Shown here: positions 9,199-17,701 of the stretch, piece after piece | Numbering within the stretch: position 1 is the stretch's first letter | How the letters are laid out: every line of letters starts with the position of its first letter | DNA from: Streptomyces pactum | Lineage (GTDB): Bacteria > Actinomycetota > Actinomycetes > Streptomycetales > Streptomycetaceae | DNA length: 64,000 bases | Assembly: GCF_016031615.1 (NCBI RefSeq) | Contig: NZ_JACYXC010000001.1 | Coordinates: forward strand, 62,001-126,000 | Reading direction: 5' to 3' | Notes under the pieces: generated by a model | Seen by the model: only the letters and a program-made list of their open reading frames with translations | Databases searched by the model: none | Told to the model about the DNA's origin: nothing | Position numbers and translations under genes: made by a program

Positions 9199-9229
9199 AC
9201 TGAAAACCTTGTCACCGTGCCAAGGTCAA
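9199..9229 (-). promoter_or_regulatory. MerR-type promoter and operator of the HEAT/MerR operon
   Basis: On the minus strand, TTGACC (9224-9229) is followed by a 19-bp spacer and TTCAGT (9199-9204). This overlong spacing is the hallmark of promoters activated by MerR proteins. The spacer is filled by a 21-bp dyad at 9206-9226 (ACCTTG...CAAGGT, ten-bp half-sites with one mismatch), resembling known MerR-family operators. The downstream MerR-HEAT regulator is the obvious ligand-responsive activator. Confidence 0.75.
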
Positions 9230-9535
9230 GTCGTGACCGGCAGCTCGGGAACATCCGCTGCTCACGGATCCTGGCGGCCGGGTGAAAAGTGGCCGGTACG
9301 GCCGGCCGCGGGGGTGGGGCCAGAACTGGTCGGGGCCGTACGCCGACCGCGGGGGCAGAGACGCCGCGCGTCCACCGCGCCCGCGGAAGAACACCAGCGT
9401 CAAACGTTCCCCCCTCGTTGGACTCACGGCGCCCTTTGCCGCCTCAACGTGTCAGCGGCAAGCTACTTCAACCAGGCCCTGCTCAACGGTCCTGGAATGA
9501 GGCGTTCATGCGTGACGACGACGTGCCGGTCGTGG

Positions 9536-10170
9536 TCAGCCTCGGAGCTGACGGTGTGCGCGCTGATCACTTGCACGAGTACCGGGTAGCGCCCGGTCAC
9601 CTGTGTAGGCAGGGGCCTCAAAGACGAGTTCGAGACCGTCCTCCTCATCCCACTGCTCCCCGACCTGAGCAAAGCCAAATCCCGAGATCGTGGCCAGGGA
9701 TGCCACGTTGTCGGGACCGATCGTCGCCCGCACGGTCGTGACAGCGGGTTCCGCTGCTGCCCGGTGAAGCAACTCGATCAGTATGGACCGGGCATATCCT
9801 TGGCGGCGGAAGTCGGGAGCGACGGAATAGCCGATCTCGACCATGCCGGCCTCATCGGGCGTCCGTGGAATCCGGCATGTCCGACGACCAGGCCATTGTC
9901 GCCGACGACCGCCTGCCGAACCATCCACCGCGCATGACCGGGATCGGCGGCCATCTGGTCGAGCCGGAACCGCCACAACCACCGTGCTCTGTCGGTCACG
10001 AAATACCCGGGCAGGGACACCCCGGCCATCCTGCTGGCTTCGGAGAGGTCTCCGGCCAGCAACGCGGACATCGCCCAGCCGGACAGCTCGACACAACGGA
10101 TTCGTTTCGGGCCCCGCCTGGGCGGTAGCCGGTGGTCGGCCTCATCTGTCACCCGCGGATGCTCGCTCAC
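9536..10170 (-). pseudogene. GNAT-family N-acetyltransferase split by a frameshift
   Basis: The first half, from GTG at 10170, reads SEHPRVTDEADHRLPPRRGP and then AVVGDNGLVVGHAGFHGRP, the N-terminal half of a GNAT fold. From about 9860 the next minus-strand frame continues with DEAGMVEIGYSVAPDFRRQG, which carries the acetyl-CoA-binding R-x-x-G-x-A loop, then LLHRAAAEPAVTTVRATIGP and NVASLATISGFGFAQVGEQW. Joining the frames gives a complete acetyltransferase of about 190 aa. One base must be gained or two lost near 9860. The sequence is otherwise undecayed, so either a very recent mutation or a sequence error is likely. The substrate is unknown. Confidence 0.75.
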
Positions 10171-10273
10171 CAATCTGAAAGGTGTCCAACGAATTCGGAA
10201 CGAACCACTGGCGCAGCACGGCTCGAAGACCGCTGACGCCGTCCGGCCCGCGTCCGGTCCACGCATATGCGGA

Positions 10274-10768
10274 TCACGCGGGCGGGGCGGCCGGGAGGTG
10301 CGGGGCGGCCTCGTCGGCGGTGTAGGAGGAGGCGAAGGTGAACGCGCGCGGCGAGGGGCCGTGCGCCCGCAGCTCCGCCAGCCGCTCCAGGGCCTCGCCG
10401 ACGGTGGGGAGGTGACCGGCGGGGACCCACCAGAGCACCAGGTGCGCCTCGACGTGCCGTTCGAACCATTCGCGCCGCCGCCGCATCACGTCCAGGTGCC
10501 CGCTGCGGTAGGCGAAGTCCCACAGCGCCTCCTGGGTCTCCCACACCGACAGGTTGACGATGACGTCCTCACCGGCCGGGCGCAGGCCGGTGGCATCGGC
10601 CGCTCCGTCCTCCACGAGCCGCCACACGAAGCCGGGCGCACCGTCGGCGGCGGCGTTGACCGGGTCGAGCAACTCGACGAAGGACGCCGTGCGTGGGTCG
10701 TCGAGGGGATGACGGAGGGTGGCGACGTTGAGCTGTGCGAGGTGGGCGGCGTGCCGGGATGAGGTCAT
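10274..10768 (-). CDS. DUF3291 domain protein
   Basis: The product is 164 aa. The sequence LAQLNVATLRHPLDDPRTAS, FVELLDPVNAAADGAPGFVW, VNLSVWETQEALWDFAYRSG and AHLVLWWVPAGHLPTVGEAL matches the DUF3291 family. This is a dimeric alpha/beta-barrel fold related to antibiotic-biosynthesis monooxygenases, without an assigned reaction. The start ATG is at 10766-10768. It lies 32 bp downstream of, and on the same strand as, a SufR-like regulator gene and may be co-transcribed with it. Confidence 0.85.
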   Translation of the reverse strand: MTSSRHAAHLAQLNVATLRHPLDDPRTASFVELLDPVNAAADGAPGFVWRLVEDGAADATGLRPAGEDVIVNLSVWETQEALWDFAYRSGHLDVMRRRREWFERHVEAHLVLWWVPAGHLPTVGEALERLAELRAHGPSPRAFTFASSYTADEAAPHLPAAPPA

Positions 10769-10800
10769 GGCCTCATCCCAGCACGGCCCGTTCTTCTATG

Positions 10801-11526
10801 TCAACGATCATTGTTTTTAGTGGCCTCGACCACCACGCAGCACTCCCCCGGCCTGGCGTCCAGCCGTGCCCGGACGGGGCCGTCCGCGCCGAGCAGCCCC
10901 TCCAGCAGCGCGAGGTTCATGCCGCAGACCAGCGGCGGGTGGCGCTCGGCGACGGCGTGGAAGGGACAGTTGCGCATCCGGACGACCGGTGCGGCTGCCC
11001 GGGCCGTCCGCTCCGCGGCCTCCGGGGCTGCGGTGCCCTGGAGTTCCTCGGCACCCTCGCCGCCTTCCAGGTGGGGTTCGTAGCCGCGGGCGGCCAGCAT
11101 GTCCATGGCCTCTTCCAGTCCACCGCAGGGCGCCGCCGAGCCGCGCAGGGCCTCGCCCCGGCGGCGCGCGGCGGCGCAGAGTTCGGCATCCAGCCGGGCC
11201 TGCTCGGCGGCCTCGGCGAGGAGTTCCGCGGCGGTGCGGTAGTCACGGGCGGGCAGCGACACCGCCCGCTCGGTCCGCGCCCGCGTGTACACCTTGGCGG
11301 GACGGCCCGCCCCCGGGCCCGAACGGCCCGTCAGGCGACGGCTGCCGCTCTCCAGCAGCCCGGCCTCGGTCAGCCGGTCCAGATGGTGCGCGGCGAGCGT
11401 GCGCGCCACCCCGGCCGCCTCCGCGGCCTCGTTGCGGCCGACCTCCCGGCCCCGTGCCGCCACGTACTCGTACAGGCGGCGCCGCACCGGATCCTGCAGC
11501 ACCGCGATCGCGTCGATGTCCTCCAC
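10801..11526 (-). CDS. ArsR/SufR-like (COG2345-type) regulator with C-terminal cysteine cluster
   Basis: The product is 241 aa. The N-terminal winged helix (VLQDPVRRRLYEYVAARGRE, NEAAEAAGVARTLAAHHLDR, then a GPGAGRPAKVYTR wing) is followed by a middle helical domain. The C-terminal ligand domain contains RMRNCPFHAVAERHPPLVCG and GECCVV. The spaced cysteines with a His are like those that hold an iron-sulfur cluster or metal in SufR-type regulators, so redox or Fe-S sensing is plausible. A paralogue with the same layout lies at 47371-48090. Loss of the cofactor would be expected to release repression of neighbours, here perhaps the DUF3291 gene. The specific cofactor is inferred. Confidence 0.82.
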   Translation of the reverse strand: MEDIDAIAVLQDPVRRRLYEYVAARGREVGRNEAAEAAGVARTLAAHHLDRLTEAGLLESGSRRLTGRSGPGAGRPAKVYTRARTERAVSLPARDYRTAAELLAEAAEQARLDAELCAAARRRGEALRGSAAPCGGLEEAMDMLAARGYEPHLEGGEGAEELQGTAAPEAAERTARAAAPVVRMRNCPFHAVAERHPPLVCGMNLALLEGLLGADGPVRARLDARPGECCVVVEATKNNDR

Positions 11527-11684
11527 GCGGCCATCCTAGGAACAACGCAGGTGGGAGATGGAAGGCCGGGCCTGCCGCGGCGGGGTGCGGCCCGAGGAGG
11601 ACCCCGGTTCACCCCGGCGTGGTCGACGACGGCGGTGCGAGGGAAGAGCCGGCCGGATGGCGTCACCCGGCGCGCGCGTGGTCC

Positions 11685-12614
11685 TCAGCGCGTGTCCGTC
11701 AGCCCGCCGGTGACGGCGATCACTTCACCGACGGTGAAGCTGGAGTCGGCATCGGACGCCAGGTACACGTAGGCCGGAGCCACCTCCTCCGGCTGGGCGA
11801 CGCGTCCCATGGGGGCGGAACTGCCGAGGTTGGTCAGGTAGTCGTCGGGGAAGCGCTGGCCGGCCAGGTTGAGTACCGTCCAGGTGGGACCGGGGGACAC
11901 AACGTTGGCGCGGACCCCGCGCGCGGCGAGGTGGGAGGCGATGGACTTGGTGAAGACCACCAGGGCCGCCTTCGAGGCGGCGTAGTCCATCATCATCTCG
12001 CTGCCCTTGAGTGCCTCCTCGGAGGCGGTGGCGATCACGGCGTCGCCGTGGGACAGGTGCGGCAGCGCCGCCATGAGCAGGTGGAAGTAGGCGTAGACGT
12101 TCGTCTTGAAGACCCGGTCGAAGTCCTCGGCCGTCAGGTCGGACAGGCTGTTCTGGCTGTTGAGGTAGGCGGCGTTGCTCACCAGGACGTTGAGGCCGCC
12201 CAGATCCTCCACGGTGCGCTCGACGGCGTTCGCGCAGAACGCCGGGTCACACAGGTCACCGGGCAGCAGCAGGCAGGTGCGGCCCTCCTTCTCGACCGCC
12301 GCGCGGGTCACGTCGGCGTCGCGTTGTTCTTCGGGCAGGTACACGATGGCGACGTCGGCGCCTTCCCGCGCGTAGAGAACGGCGACCGCGCGGCCGATGC
12401 CGGAGTCACCCCCGGTGATCAGCGCCACCTTCCCGGCGAGCTTCCCGGAGCCCCGGTAGTGGGGGGCCTGGTAGCGCGGGCGCACCTCCATCAGCTCTTC
12501 GAGGCCGGGCCGCTGCTGCCGCTGGAAGCGGTAGGGCGGGGTGATCTCCGCCTCCTCCTGCGGCATCGCCGGCCGGTCGAGCGGTCCGTCGCCCGCGCTG
12601 TTCTGCTCCACCAC
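11685..12614 (-). CDS. SDR-family oxidoreductase (general-stress glucose-dehydrogenase-like)
   Basis: The product is about 309 aa. A 45-residue N-terminal extension (PPYRFQRQQRPGLEELMEVR) precedes the Rossmann domain with KVALITGGDSGIGRAVAVLY (cofactor glycine motif). It also has LNVLVSNAAY (NAG variant), the catalytic Tyr/Lys in DYAASKAALVVFTKS, and SPGPTWTVLN. The long N-terminal arm and overall length match the YhdG/YdaD-like SDRs annotated as general-stress oxidoreductases. The start is GTG at 12612-12614, 6 nt after GGAGG. Two adjacent GTGs are alternatives. It appears monocistronic, and its substrate is not known. Confidence 0.9.
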   Translation of the reverse strand: MVEQNSAGDGPLDRPAMPQEEAEITPPYRFQRQQRPGLEELMEVRPRYQAPHYRGSGKLAGKVALITGGDSGIGRAVAVLYAREGADVAIVYLPEEQRDADVTRAAVEKEGRTCLLLPGDLCDPAFCANAVERTVEDLGGLNVLVSNAAYLNSQNSLSDLTAEDFDRVFKTNVYAYFHLLMAALPHLSHGDAVIATASEEALKGSEMMMDYAASKAALVVFTKSIASHLAARGVRANVVSPGPTWTVLNLAGQRFPDDYLTNLGSSAPMGRVAQPEEVAPAYVYLASDADSSFTVGEVIAVTGGLTDTR

Positions 12615-13116
12615 CACTGACCTCCACGTGCTCCCGTACTCGGTCGGTGCCGTCCTCCGTCGGCACCTGTCCTTCGCCTGTCCGTGGCGCAGGCACTCAA
12701 ACGGCCGGCCCTCGCGTGAACCGTCGCCGCCCGCCCGGGGCCGGCACGCGGCGGGGAGGGCACGCACGGCCTTCGCGGCGGCCGGAGACGTCCTGACCTG
12801 GGGCTCGGGCGCGGCGCTTCGGGCAATGGCGGGAGGAGGCCGGGACGGGCCCGCGCCCACACGGCCACCGGGGCCGGGGTCTGCGCGGGACGAGCCCGGC
12901 CGGGCGGAGGAGCCGGTTCCCCGGACGTCGCCCGGGACGGCCGGCGCGACACCCGGCGGCCCGCCGGGGGACGCGTCGTGAATCCCGCGGGGTCCGGGCG
13001 CCGGTATCGGCACATCACCCCGGGGAGAGGAAGGACGGCACCCGCGAGGCGACACGGGCCGGGTCCGTGACCGGCTCGTGGTGCGACGGTCGCCGCATCC
13101 CCGGGGAAACACCAAA

Positions 13117-13140
13117 GGCAAGGAGAGCGCTCTCCTTGCC
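13117..13140. promoter_or_regulatory. perfect 24-bp palindrome, LacI-type operator candidate
   Basis: GGCAAGGAGAGC is followed immediately by its exact reverse complement, with no spacer. The core GAGAGCGCTCTC has the central CG and symmetric shape of LacI-family operators (compare CebR-type GAGCGCTC). It lies between divergent genes, so a terminator role is unlikely. No LacI gene or sugar-use gene is nearby. Confidence 0.55.
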
Positions 13141-13163
13141 ATGCTCAACTTATAGCGCACCGG

Positions 13164-13183
13164 GGGGCTTGCCACAAGGCCCC
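13164..13183 (+). promoter_or_regulatory. rifamycin-associated element (RAE)
   Basis: GGGGCTTGC-CA-CAAGGCCCC matches, outside the two central bases, the inverted-repeat element I recall from upstream of rifamycin-resistance genes in actinobacteria. TTGCCA within it (13169-13174) and GAGAAT (13194-13199), 19 bp apart, could form the promoter. It lies 117 bp before the rph start. This predicts rifamycin-inducible expression. Confidence 0.85.
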
Positions 13184-13299
13184 CGTCGCGGCGGAGAATC
13201 GGCGGCCGATACCCGACCTGCGGAAATGAGGTACGCGAGGTGCGTCCGGTGGTAGACGTGTGCGGTGGCGGCGGTGTGGTGGTCCGGGGAGGCGGCGCG

Positions 13300-15897
13300 G
13301 TGGACGAGCGGTACGTGGTGGACCTGAGCGAGATCGCCGGCGACCAGGTCGCGGCCGTCGGCGGCAAGGCGGCGCACCTGGGTGAGCTGTCCAGGATCGA
13401 GGAGATCCGCGTGCCGGCCGGCTTCTGTGTGACGACGGACGCCTTCCGGCGGGTCATGGCGGACGTGCCGTCGATCGCCGGACAGCTCGACGAGCTGGCG
13501 CGGGTCCGCCCGGACGACCAGGAGACGATCCGCACGCTCGGCGCGCGGCTCCGCCGCACCGTCCGGGCAGCCGGCGTCCCGGGCGACGTCGCGGAGGCGA
13601 TCACCGGCGCCCTCGGCCGGTTCGGTGAGCGGGCCGCCTACGCCGTCCGCTCCAGCGCGACGGCGGAGGACCTGCCGACGGCGTCCTTCGCCGGCCAGCA
13701 GGACACCTACCTGAACGTCGTGGGGCCGGCGGCGGTCCTGGAGCACGTGAGCCGGTGCTGGGCCTCGCTGTTCACCGAGCGGGCCGTCACCTACCGGCTC
13801 GCGAAGGGCATCGACCACCGTGCCGTGCGCATGGCCGTGGTCGTGCAGCGCATGGTCCTCCCGGAGGCGTCCGGCATCCTGTTCACGGCCGATCCCGTCA
13901 CCGGTCACCGGAAGACCGCCACCGTGGACGCCGGGTTCGGCCTCGGCGAGGCCCTGGTCTCCGGGCTGGTCAACCCGGACGTCTTCAGGGTGCGGGACGG
14001 CGTGATCGTGGACAGGACGATCGTGGCCAAGCAGCGCGCCGTCCGCGCCCTGCCGGAGGGCGGCACCCGGGACGTGGCGGTCGAGGCGCGACGGCAGGAA
14101 CAGCCGGCGCTGACGGACGCCCAGGTGCTGCGGCTCGCACAGCTCGGGCGGCGGATCGAAGCGCACTTCGGCCGCCCCCAGGACATCGAATGGTGCCTGG
14201 ACGGCGAGGGTTTCCACATCGTGCAGAGCCGGCCCGTCACCACGCTGTTCCCCGTCCCCGAGGCCGACGACCAGGAGAATCACGTCTACGTCTCCGTCGG
14301 GCACCAGCAGATGATGACCGACGCCATGAAGCCCCTCGGTCTGTCGATGTGGCGGATGACGGCCATGGTGCCGATGCAGGAGGCCGGCGGGCGGCTGTTC
14401 GTGGACGTCACCCCGCGGCTGGCCGCACCCGCGAGCCGCGCCGCCCTCCTGGACCTGATGGGGCGGGGCGACCCGCTGATCACGGACGCGCTGCGGACGC
14501 TCCTCGACCGCGGCGACTTCGTCCCGTCGCTCCCCGACACGAGCCCCGGCGGTCCGCCGGCAGCCGGGGCCCCCGCCCCGATCGACACCGACCCCGCCCT
14601 GGTCACCGAACTGGTCGAGCGCAGCGAGGCGTCCGTCGCCGCGCTGGAGCGCGACATCCGCACCAGGACCGGATCGGAGCTGTTCGACTTCCTGCTGGAG
14701 GCCTTCGAGGAGCACAAGCGTGTCCTCGGTGATCCGCTGAGCATGCAGGTGATCATGGCGGGCATGGAGGCCACCTGGTGGCTCAACGACCACCTGCGGG
14801 ACTGGCTGGGAGAGAAGAACGCGGCCGACACCCTCACGCTGTCCGCCCCCGGCAACGTCACCTCCCAGATGGGCCTGGCGCTGATGGACGTCGCGGACGC
14901 CGTCCGCCCGCATCCGGAGGTGGTGGCGTTCCTGCAGGGCGTCGGGGACGACGACTTCCTCGACGACCTGGCGGAACTCCCGGGCGGCCCCGAATCGCGT
15001 GACGCCATCGAGGCCTACCTCGACCGCTACGGGATGCGCTGTGTCGGCGAGATCGACATCACGCGACCGCGGTGGCGGGAACAGCCCTCCGCCCTGGTGC
15101 CGGCGATCCTCGACAACATCCGGAACTTCCCGCCGGGCGCCGCCGCACGGCGCTTCGAGGAAGGCCGGCAGAAGGCGCTGCGGAAGGAGCAGGAGGTGCT
15201 GTCCCGCCTGCGCGCCCTGCCGGACGGGGAGCGGAAGGCCGACGAGACCAAGCGGATGATCGACCGGGTCCGCACCTTCATCGGGTACCGGGAGTACCCG
15301 AAGTACGGCATCGTCAGCCGCTACTTCGTCTACAAGCGGGCCCTGCTCGCCGAGGCCGAACGGCTGGTGCGGGCCGGGGTGCTCGCCGAGCAGGAGGACG
15401 CCTTCCACCTCACCTTCCAGGAACTGCGTGAAGCCGCACGCTCGCTCCGGGCGGACGGCGAGCTGATCCGGCGGCGCAAGGACGCGTTCCGCGCGTACCG
15501 GGCACTGACCCCGCCCCGGGTGCTGACCTCGGACGGTGAGGCCCTCAACGGGGCGTACCGGCGCGACGACGCACCGGCCGGCGCCCTGCCGGGCCTGCCG
15601 GTCTCCGCCGGGACCGTCGAAGGGCGGGCCCGCGTGGTCCTGGACATGACGCAGGCCGATCTGGAACCGGGCGACATCCTGGTCACGGCCTACACGGACC
15701 CGAGCTGGTCGCCGCTCTTCGTGGGGATCGCGGGTCTGGTCACGGAGGTGGGCGGGCTGATGACCCACGGCGCGGTCATCGCCCGGGAGTACGGCCTGCC
15801 CGCGGTCGTGGGCGTGGAGCGGGCGACCTCCCTGATCCCGGACGGCCGGCGGATCCGCGTCCACGGCACCGACGGCTACATCGAGTTGCTGCCCTGA
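13300..15897 (+). CDS. rph: rifampin (rifamycin) phosphotransferase
   Basis: The product is 865 aa, the usual length of RPH enzymes. These transfer the beta-phosphate of ATP to a hydroxyl of rifamycins through a phosphohistidine and so inactivate them. The N-terminal ATP-grasp domain shows VGGKAAHLGEL, AAYAVRSSATAEDLPTASFA and GILFTADPVTG. A rifamycin-binding middle domain contains HVYVSVGHQQMMTDAMKPLG. The C-terminal swivelling domain carries His823 in VGGLMTHGAVIAREYGLPAV, with the usual PEP-synthase-like surroundings. GTG at 13300 follows GGGGAGG by about 7 nt and gives the family-typical N terminus DERYVVDLSEI. The upstream RAE strengthens the assignment over a generic PEP-utilising enzyme. 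Confidence 0.95.
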   Translation: MDERYVVDLSEIAGDQVAAVGGKAAHLGELSRIEEIRVPAGFCVTTDAFRRVMADVPSIAGQLDELARVRPDDQETIRTLGARLRRTVRAAGVPGDVAEAITGALGRFGERAAYAVRSSATAEDLPTASFAGQQDTYLNVVGPAAVLEHVSRCWASLFTERAVTYRLAKGIDHRAVRMAVVVQRMVLPEASGILFTADPVTGHRKTATVDAGFGLGEALVSGLVNPDVFRVRDGVIVDRTIVAKQRAVRALPEGGTRDVAVEARRQEQPALTDAQVLRLAQLGRRIEAHFGRPQDIEWCLDGEGFHIVQSRPVTTLFPVPEADDQENHVYVSVGHQQMMTDAMKPLGLSMWRMTAMVPMQEAGGRLFVDVTPRLAAPASRAALLDLMGRGDPLITDALRTLLDRGDFVPSLPDTSPGGPPAAGAPAPIDTDPALVTELVERSEASVAALERDIRTRTGSELFDFLLEAFEEHKRVLGDPLSMQVIMAGMEATWWLNDHLRDWLGEKNAADTLTLSAPGNVTSQMGLALMDVADAVRPHPEVVAFLQGVGDDDFLDDLAELPGGPESRDAIEAYLDRYGMRCVGEIDITRPRWREQPSALVPAILDNIRNFPPGAAARRFEEGRQKALRKEQEVLSRLRALPDGERKADETKRMIDRVRTFIGYREYPKYGIVSRYFVYKRALLAEAERLVRAGVLAEQEDAFHLTFQELREAARSLRADGELIRRRKDAFRAYRALTPPRVLTSDGEALNGAYRRDDAPAGALPGLPVSAGTVEGRARVVLDMTQADLEPGDILVTAYTDPSWSPLFVGIAGLVTEVGGLMTHGAVIAREYGLPAVVGVERATSLIPDGRRIRVHGTDGYIELLP

Positions 15898-16128
15898 CCG
15901 GCAGCTCCCCCCTGGCGGCGCCGGCCGGGCCGGGCGCCGGCCGGGGTGGAGCGGCCGGTCGCCCGGCGGTCGTCGGCCACGGACGGCGGTGCGCGGTGCG
16001 GTGGTGCTCCCGGCGGGACGGTGCCGCACCGCCCGCCGGTGGACGCGTGGGCGGTGTGTTTCTCGGATGCCGCACCGATCGAGGAAATCCGCTCGGCAGC
16101 GCACAGCAGCACCAGGCACAGTGGCCCC

Positions 16129-16935
16129 ATGCATGAACGAGGGCTGGACCGCGACGGAACGATCGCACGCGAGGGCGCACTGGACCGCGTGCCGGCGGCA
16201 TTCGTCCCCGTCGTCGATGCCGCCCGCGCCCATATCACCGAGACGTTCGGCAGAACGCGCCTGCACAGCGCCTACCTCTACGGCAGCATCCCCCGTGGCA
16301 CCGCCACCCCCGGCGTCTCCGACCTCGACCTCCAGCTCGCCCTCCACGGCGAGCCCACCGAGGCCGACCTGGCTGACGCCAGAACGATCGAGACCGTACT
16401 CGACCGTGCGTTCCCGCAGATCGACGGCGTCGGGATCCTGCTGACCAGCACACGGGTGCTGCTCAGCGACGTCGAACGTCACGACGGCGGCTTCTTCATC
16501 GCCTGCCTCTGCACCCCGCTGCTCGGCCCTGACCTCGCGGAACAACTGCCCCGCTACCGACCCACAGCCCTTCTCGCGCGGGAGACCAACGGTGACCTCG
16601 CCCGCGTGCTCCCCCGCTGGCGTGCCCGAGCAGCCGCAGCCACCACGGACGCCGATCGCCGGGCCCTCAGCCGTCTGGTCGGCCGTCGCATCGTCCGCAC
16701 AGGGTTCACCCTGATCATGCCCCGATGGGGCGGCTGGACCAGCGACCTTCACCGGTCCGCCGAGCTCTTCGGCCGCTACTACCCCGACCGCGTCGAGCAG
16801 ATGCGTGCCGCCGTGTCCACCGGCCGTGCGCCCTCACCCGACCTGGCGGTGCTCGGGATGCTCATCGATGACCTCGGTCCTTGGCTCGCGGCCGAATACG
16901 CGGCCGTGCACGGAGAGAAGGTCCCGCGTCCCTGA
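16129..16935 (+). CDS. nucleotidyltransferase-domain protein
   Basis: The product is 268 aa. HSAYLYGSIPRGTATPGVSD followed by LDLQLAL is the GS...DxD signature of the polymerase-beta nucleotidyltransferase fold (metal-binding aspartates). Helical segments follow (LARVLPRWRARAAAATTDAD, LVGRRIVRTGFTLIMPRWGG). The overall plan resembles aminoglycoside-adenylyltransferase-like proteins and toxin-antitoxin (MNT) enzymes, but no HEPN partner is adjacent and the substrate cannot be told. The start ATG at 16129 lacks a good Shine-Dalgarno sequence, so a leaderless or weakly translated message is possible. Confidence 0.8.
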   Translation: MHERGLDRDGTIAREGALDRVPAAFVPVVDAARAHITETFGRTRLHSAYLYGSIPRGTATPGVSDLDLQLALHGEPTEADLADARTIETVLDRAFPQIDGVGILLTSTRVLLSDVERHDGGFFIACLCTPLLGPDLAEQLPRYRPTALLARETNGDLARVLPRWRARAAAATTDADRRALSRLVGRRIVRTGFTLIMPRWGGWTSDLHRSAELFGRYYPDRVEQMRAAVSTGRAPSPDLAVLGMLIDDLGPWLAAEYAAVHGEKVPRP

Positions 16936-17007
16936 CGGGCGCCATGCCGTGACTCGACACCCGACGGGCGACAGCACGCAACAGCGGGGCAGCCGGAGGC
17001 CGATGAG

Positions 17008-17592
17008 TCAGCCTGCGAGGGCGTGCGCGAGGAGGGTCTCCGCCGCCGCCCGTGCGTGCCGGCCGTAATCCGCCTCGTCCAGCACCATGGCCCGGCTGGC
17101 CGCCCCGTCCGCGAGGGTGACCAGTTGTTCGGCGAGTGCGACCGGCTCGCGGCAGCCCAGCTCCGTCACCAGCGCGGTGACCAGCCCCACCATCCGCAGT
17201 TTCTGCTCGCGGGCGTAGGAGTGGACCGTGCTGTGCGGGTCGGGAAACTCCGCCGCCGCGTCGATGAACGGGCAGCCGCGCACCGGTGCCGCGTCCGGTG
17301 CGGGCTGGTCGAACAGCGCAAGGATCCGCTCCCGCGGAGGAATGTCCTCGCGGGTCAGCACGCTCTCCAACGTCGCGCCGGACGAGGCGAGGTGCTCAAG
17401 GTGGGCGATCACCAGGTCGTCCTTGGTGCGGAAATGCGCGTAGAGCGTGCGCTTGGAGACCGGTGCCGCTTCCGCGACCTGCTCCATGCCGGTCGCGTTG
17501 ATCCCTTGGACCGCGAACAGGCGGGTGGCAGCGGCCAGGATGCGCTCCCGCCCGCCGCGCCCGCGCCCTTCGGAGGCCGTCGTCGCACTCAC
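17008..17592 (-). CDS. TetR-family transcriptional regulator
   Basis: The product is 194 aa. It has a classic N-terminal HTH (RERILAAATRLFAVQGINAT, then VSKRTLYAHFRTKDDLVIAH) and a helical ligand domain containing GCPFIDAAAEFPDPHS, a feature of many regulators of oxidoreductase genes. It is divergent from a nitroreductase gene, and two 20-bp dyads lie between them, so it very probably represses both. Ligand unknown, possibly an electrophile or quinone (inference from the partner). Confidence 0.92.
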   Translation of the reverse strand: MSATTASEGRGRGGRERILAAATRLFAVQGINATGMEQVAEAAPVSKRTLYAHFRTKDDLVIAHLEHLASSGATLESVLTREDIPPRERILALFDQPAPDAAPVRGCPFIDAAAEFPDPHSTVHSYAREQKLRMVGLVTALVTELGCREPVALAEQLVTLADGAASRAMVLDEADYGRHARAAAETLLAHALAG

Positions 17593-17598
17593 ACGCCA

Positions 17599-17618
17599 AG
17601 TATACGTCCGCGTTTACC
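17599..17618. promoter_or_regulatory. TetR operator, degenerate copy
   Basis: AGTATACGTC-CGCGTTTACC matches the neighbouring perfect dyad at 15 of 20 positions and lies just before the TetR start (17592). TTTACC (17613-17618) and TAGGGT (17637-17642) with an 18-bp spacer could be the rightward promoter, so a bound repressor would cover its -35. Confidence 0.6.
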
Positions 17619-17657
17619 TCGATGGGTGGCGCCTGCTAGGGTCTCCCGCACCGACGA

Positions 17658-17677
17658 AGTAAACGCTCGCGTTTACT
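17658..17677. promoter_or_regulatory. TetR operator, perfect copy
   Basis: AGTAAACGC-TC-GCGTTTACT has 9-bp perfect arms around two central bases. It sits 24 bp before the nitroreductase start, just past the predicted transcription start, an ideal position for repression by the divergent TetR protein. Confidence 0.75.
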
Positions 17678-17701
17678 TTGCTTGCCATCGAGGAGTGCTG
17701 C

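Larger units (their letters stand above)
12615..13299. other. long regulatory/intergenic region before the rifampin phosphotransferase gene
   Basis: The first 480 bp are featureless and GC-rich. The right end holds a perfect 24-bp palindrome (13117-13140), a TTATAG-like element and the rifamycin-associated element (13164-13183), all listed separately. No gene is supported. Confidence 0.5.

Noticed and set aside
13117..13140. The palindrome as an intrinsic terminator
   Set aside because: It lies between divergent genes, so no transcript should end there, and it has no T-tract. An operator is likelier.
13150..16752. 1200-aa open frame on the minus strand
   Set aside because: It is antisense to the clearly real rifampin phosphotransferase gene, and its Gly/Asp/Arg/His-rich translation is the usual GC3 shadow.
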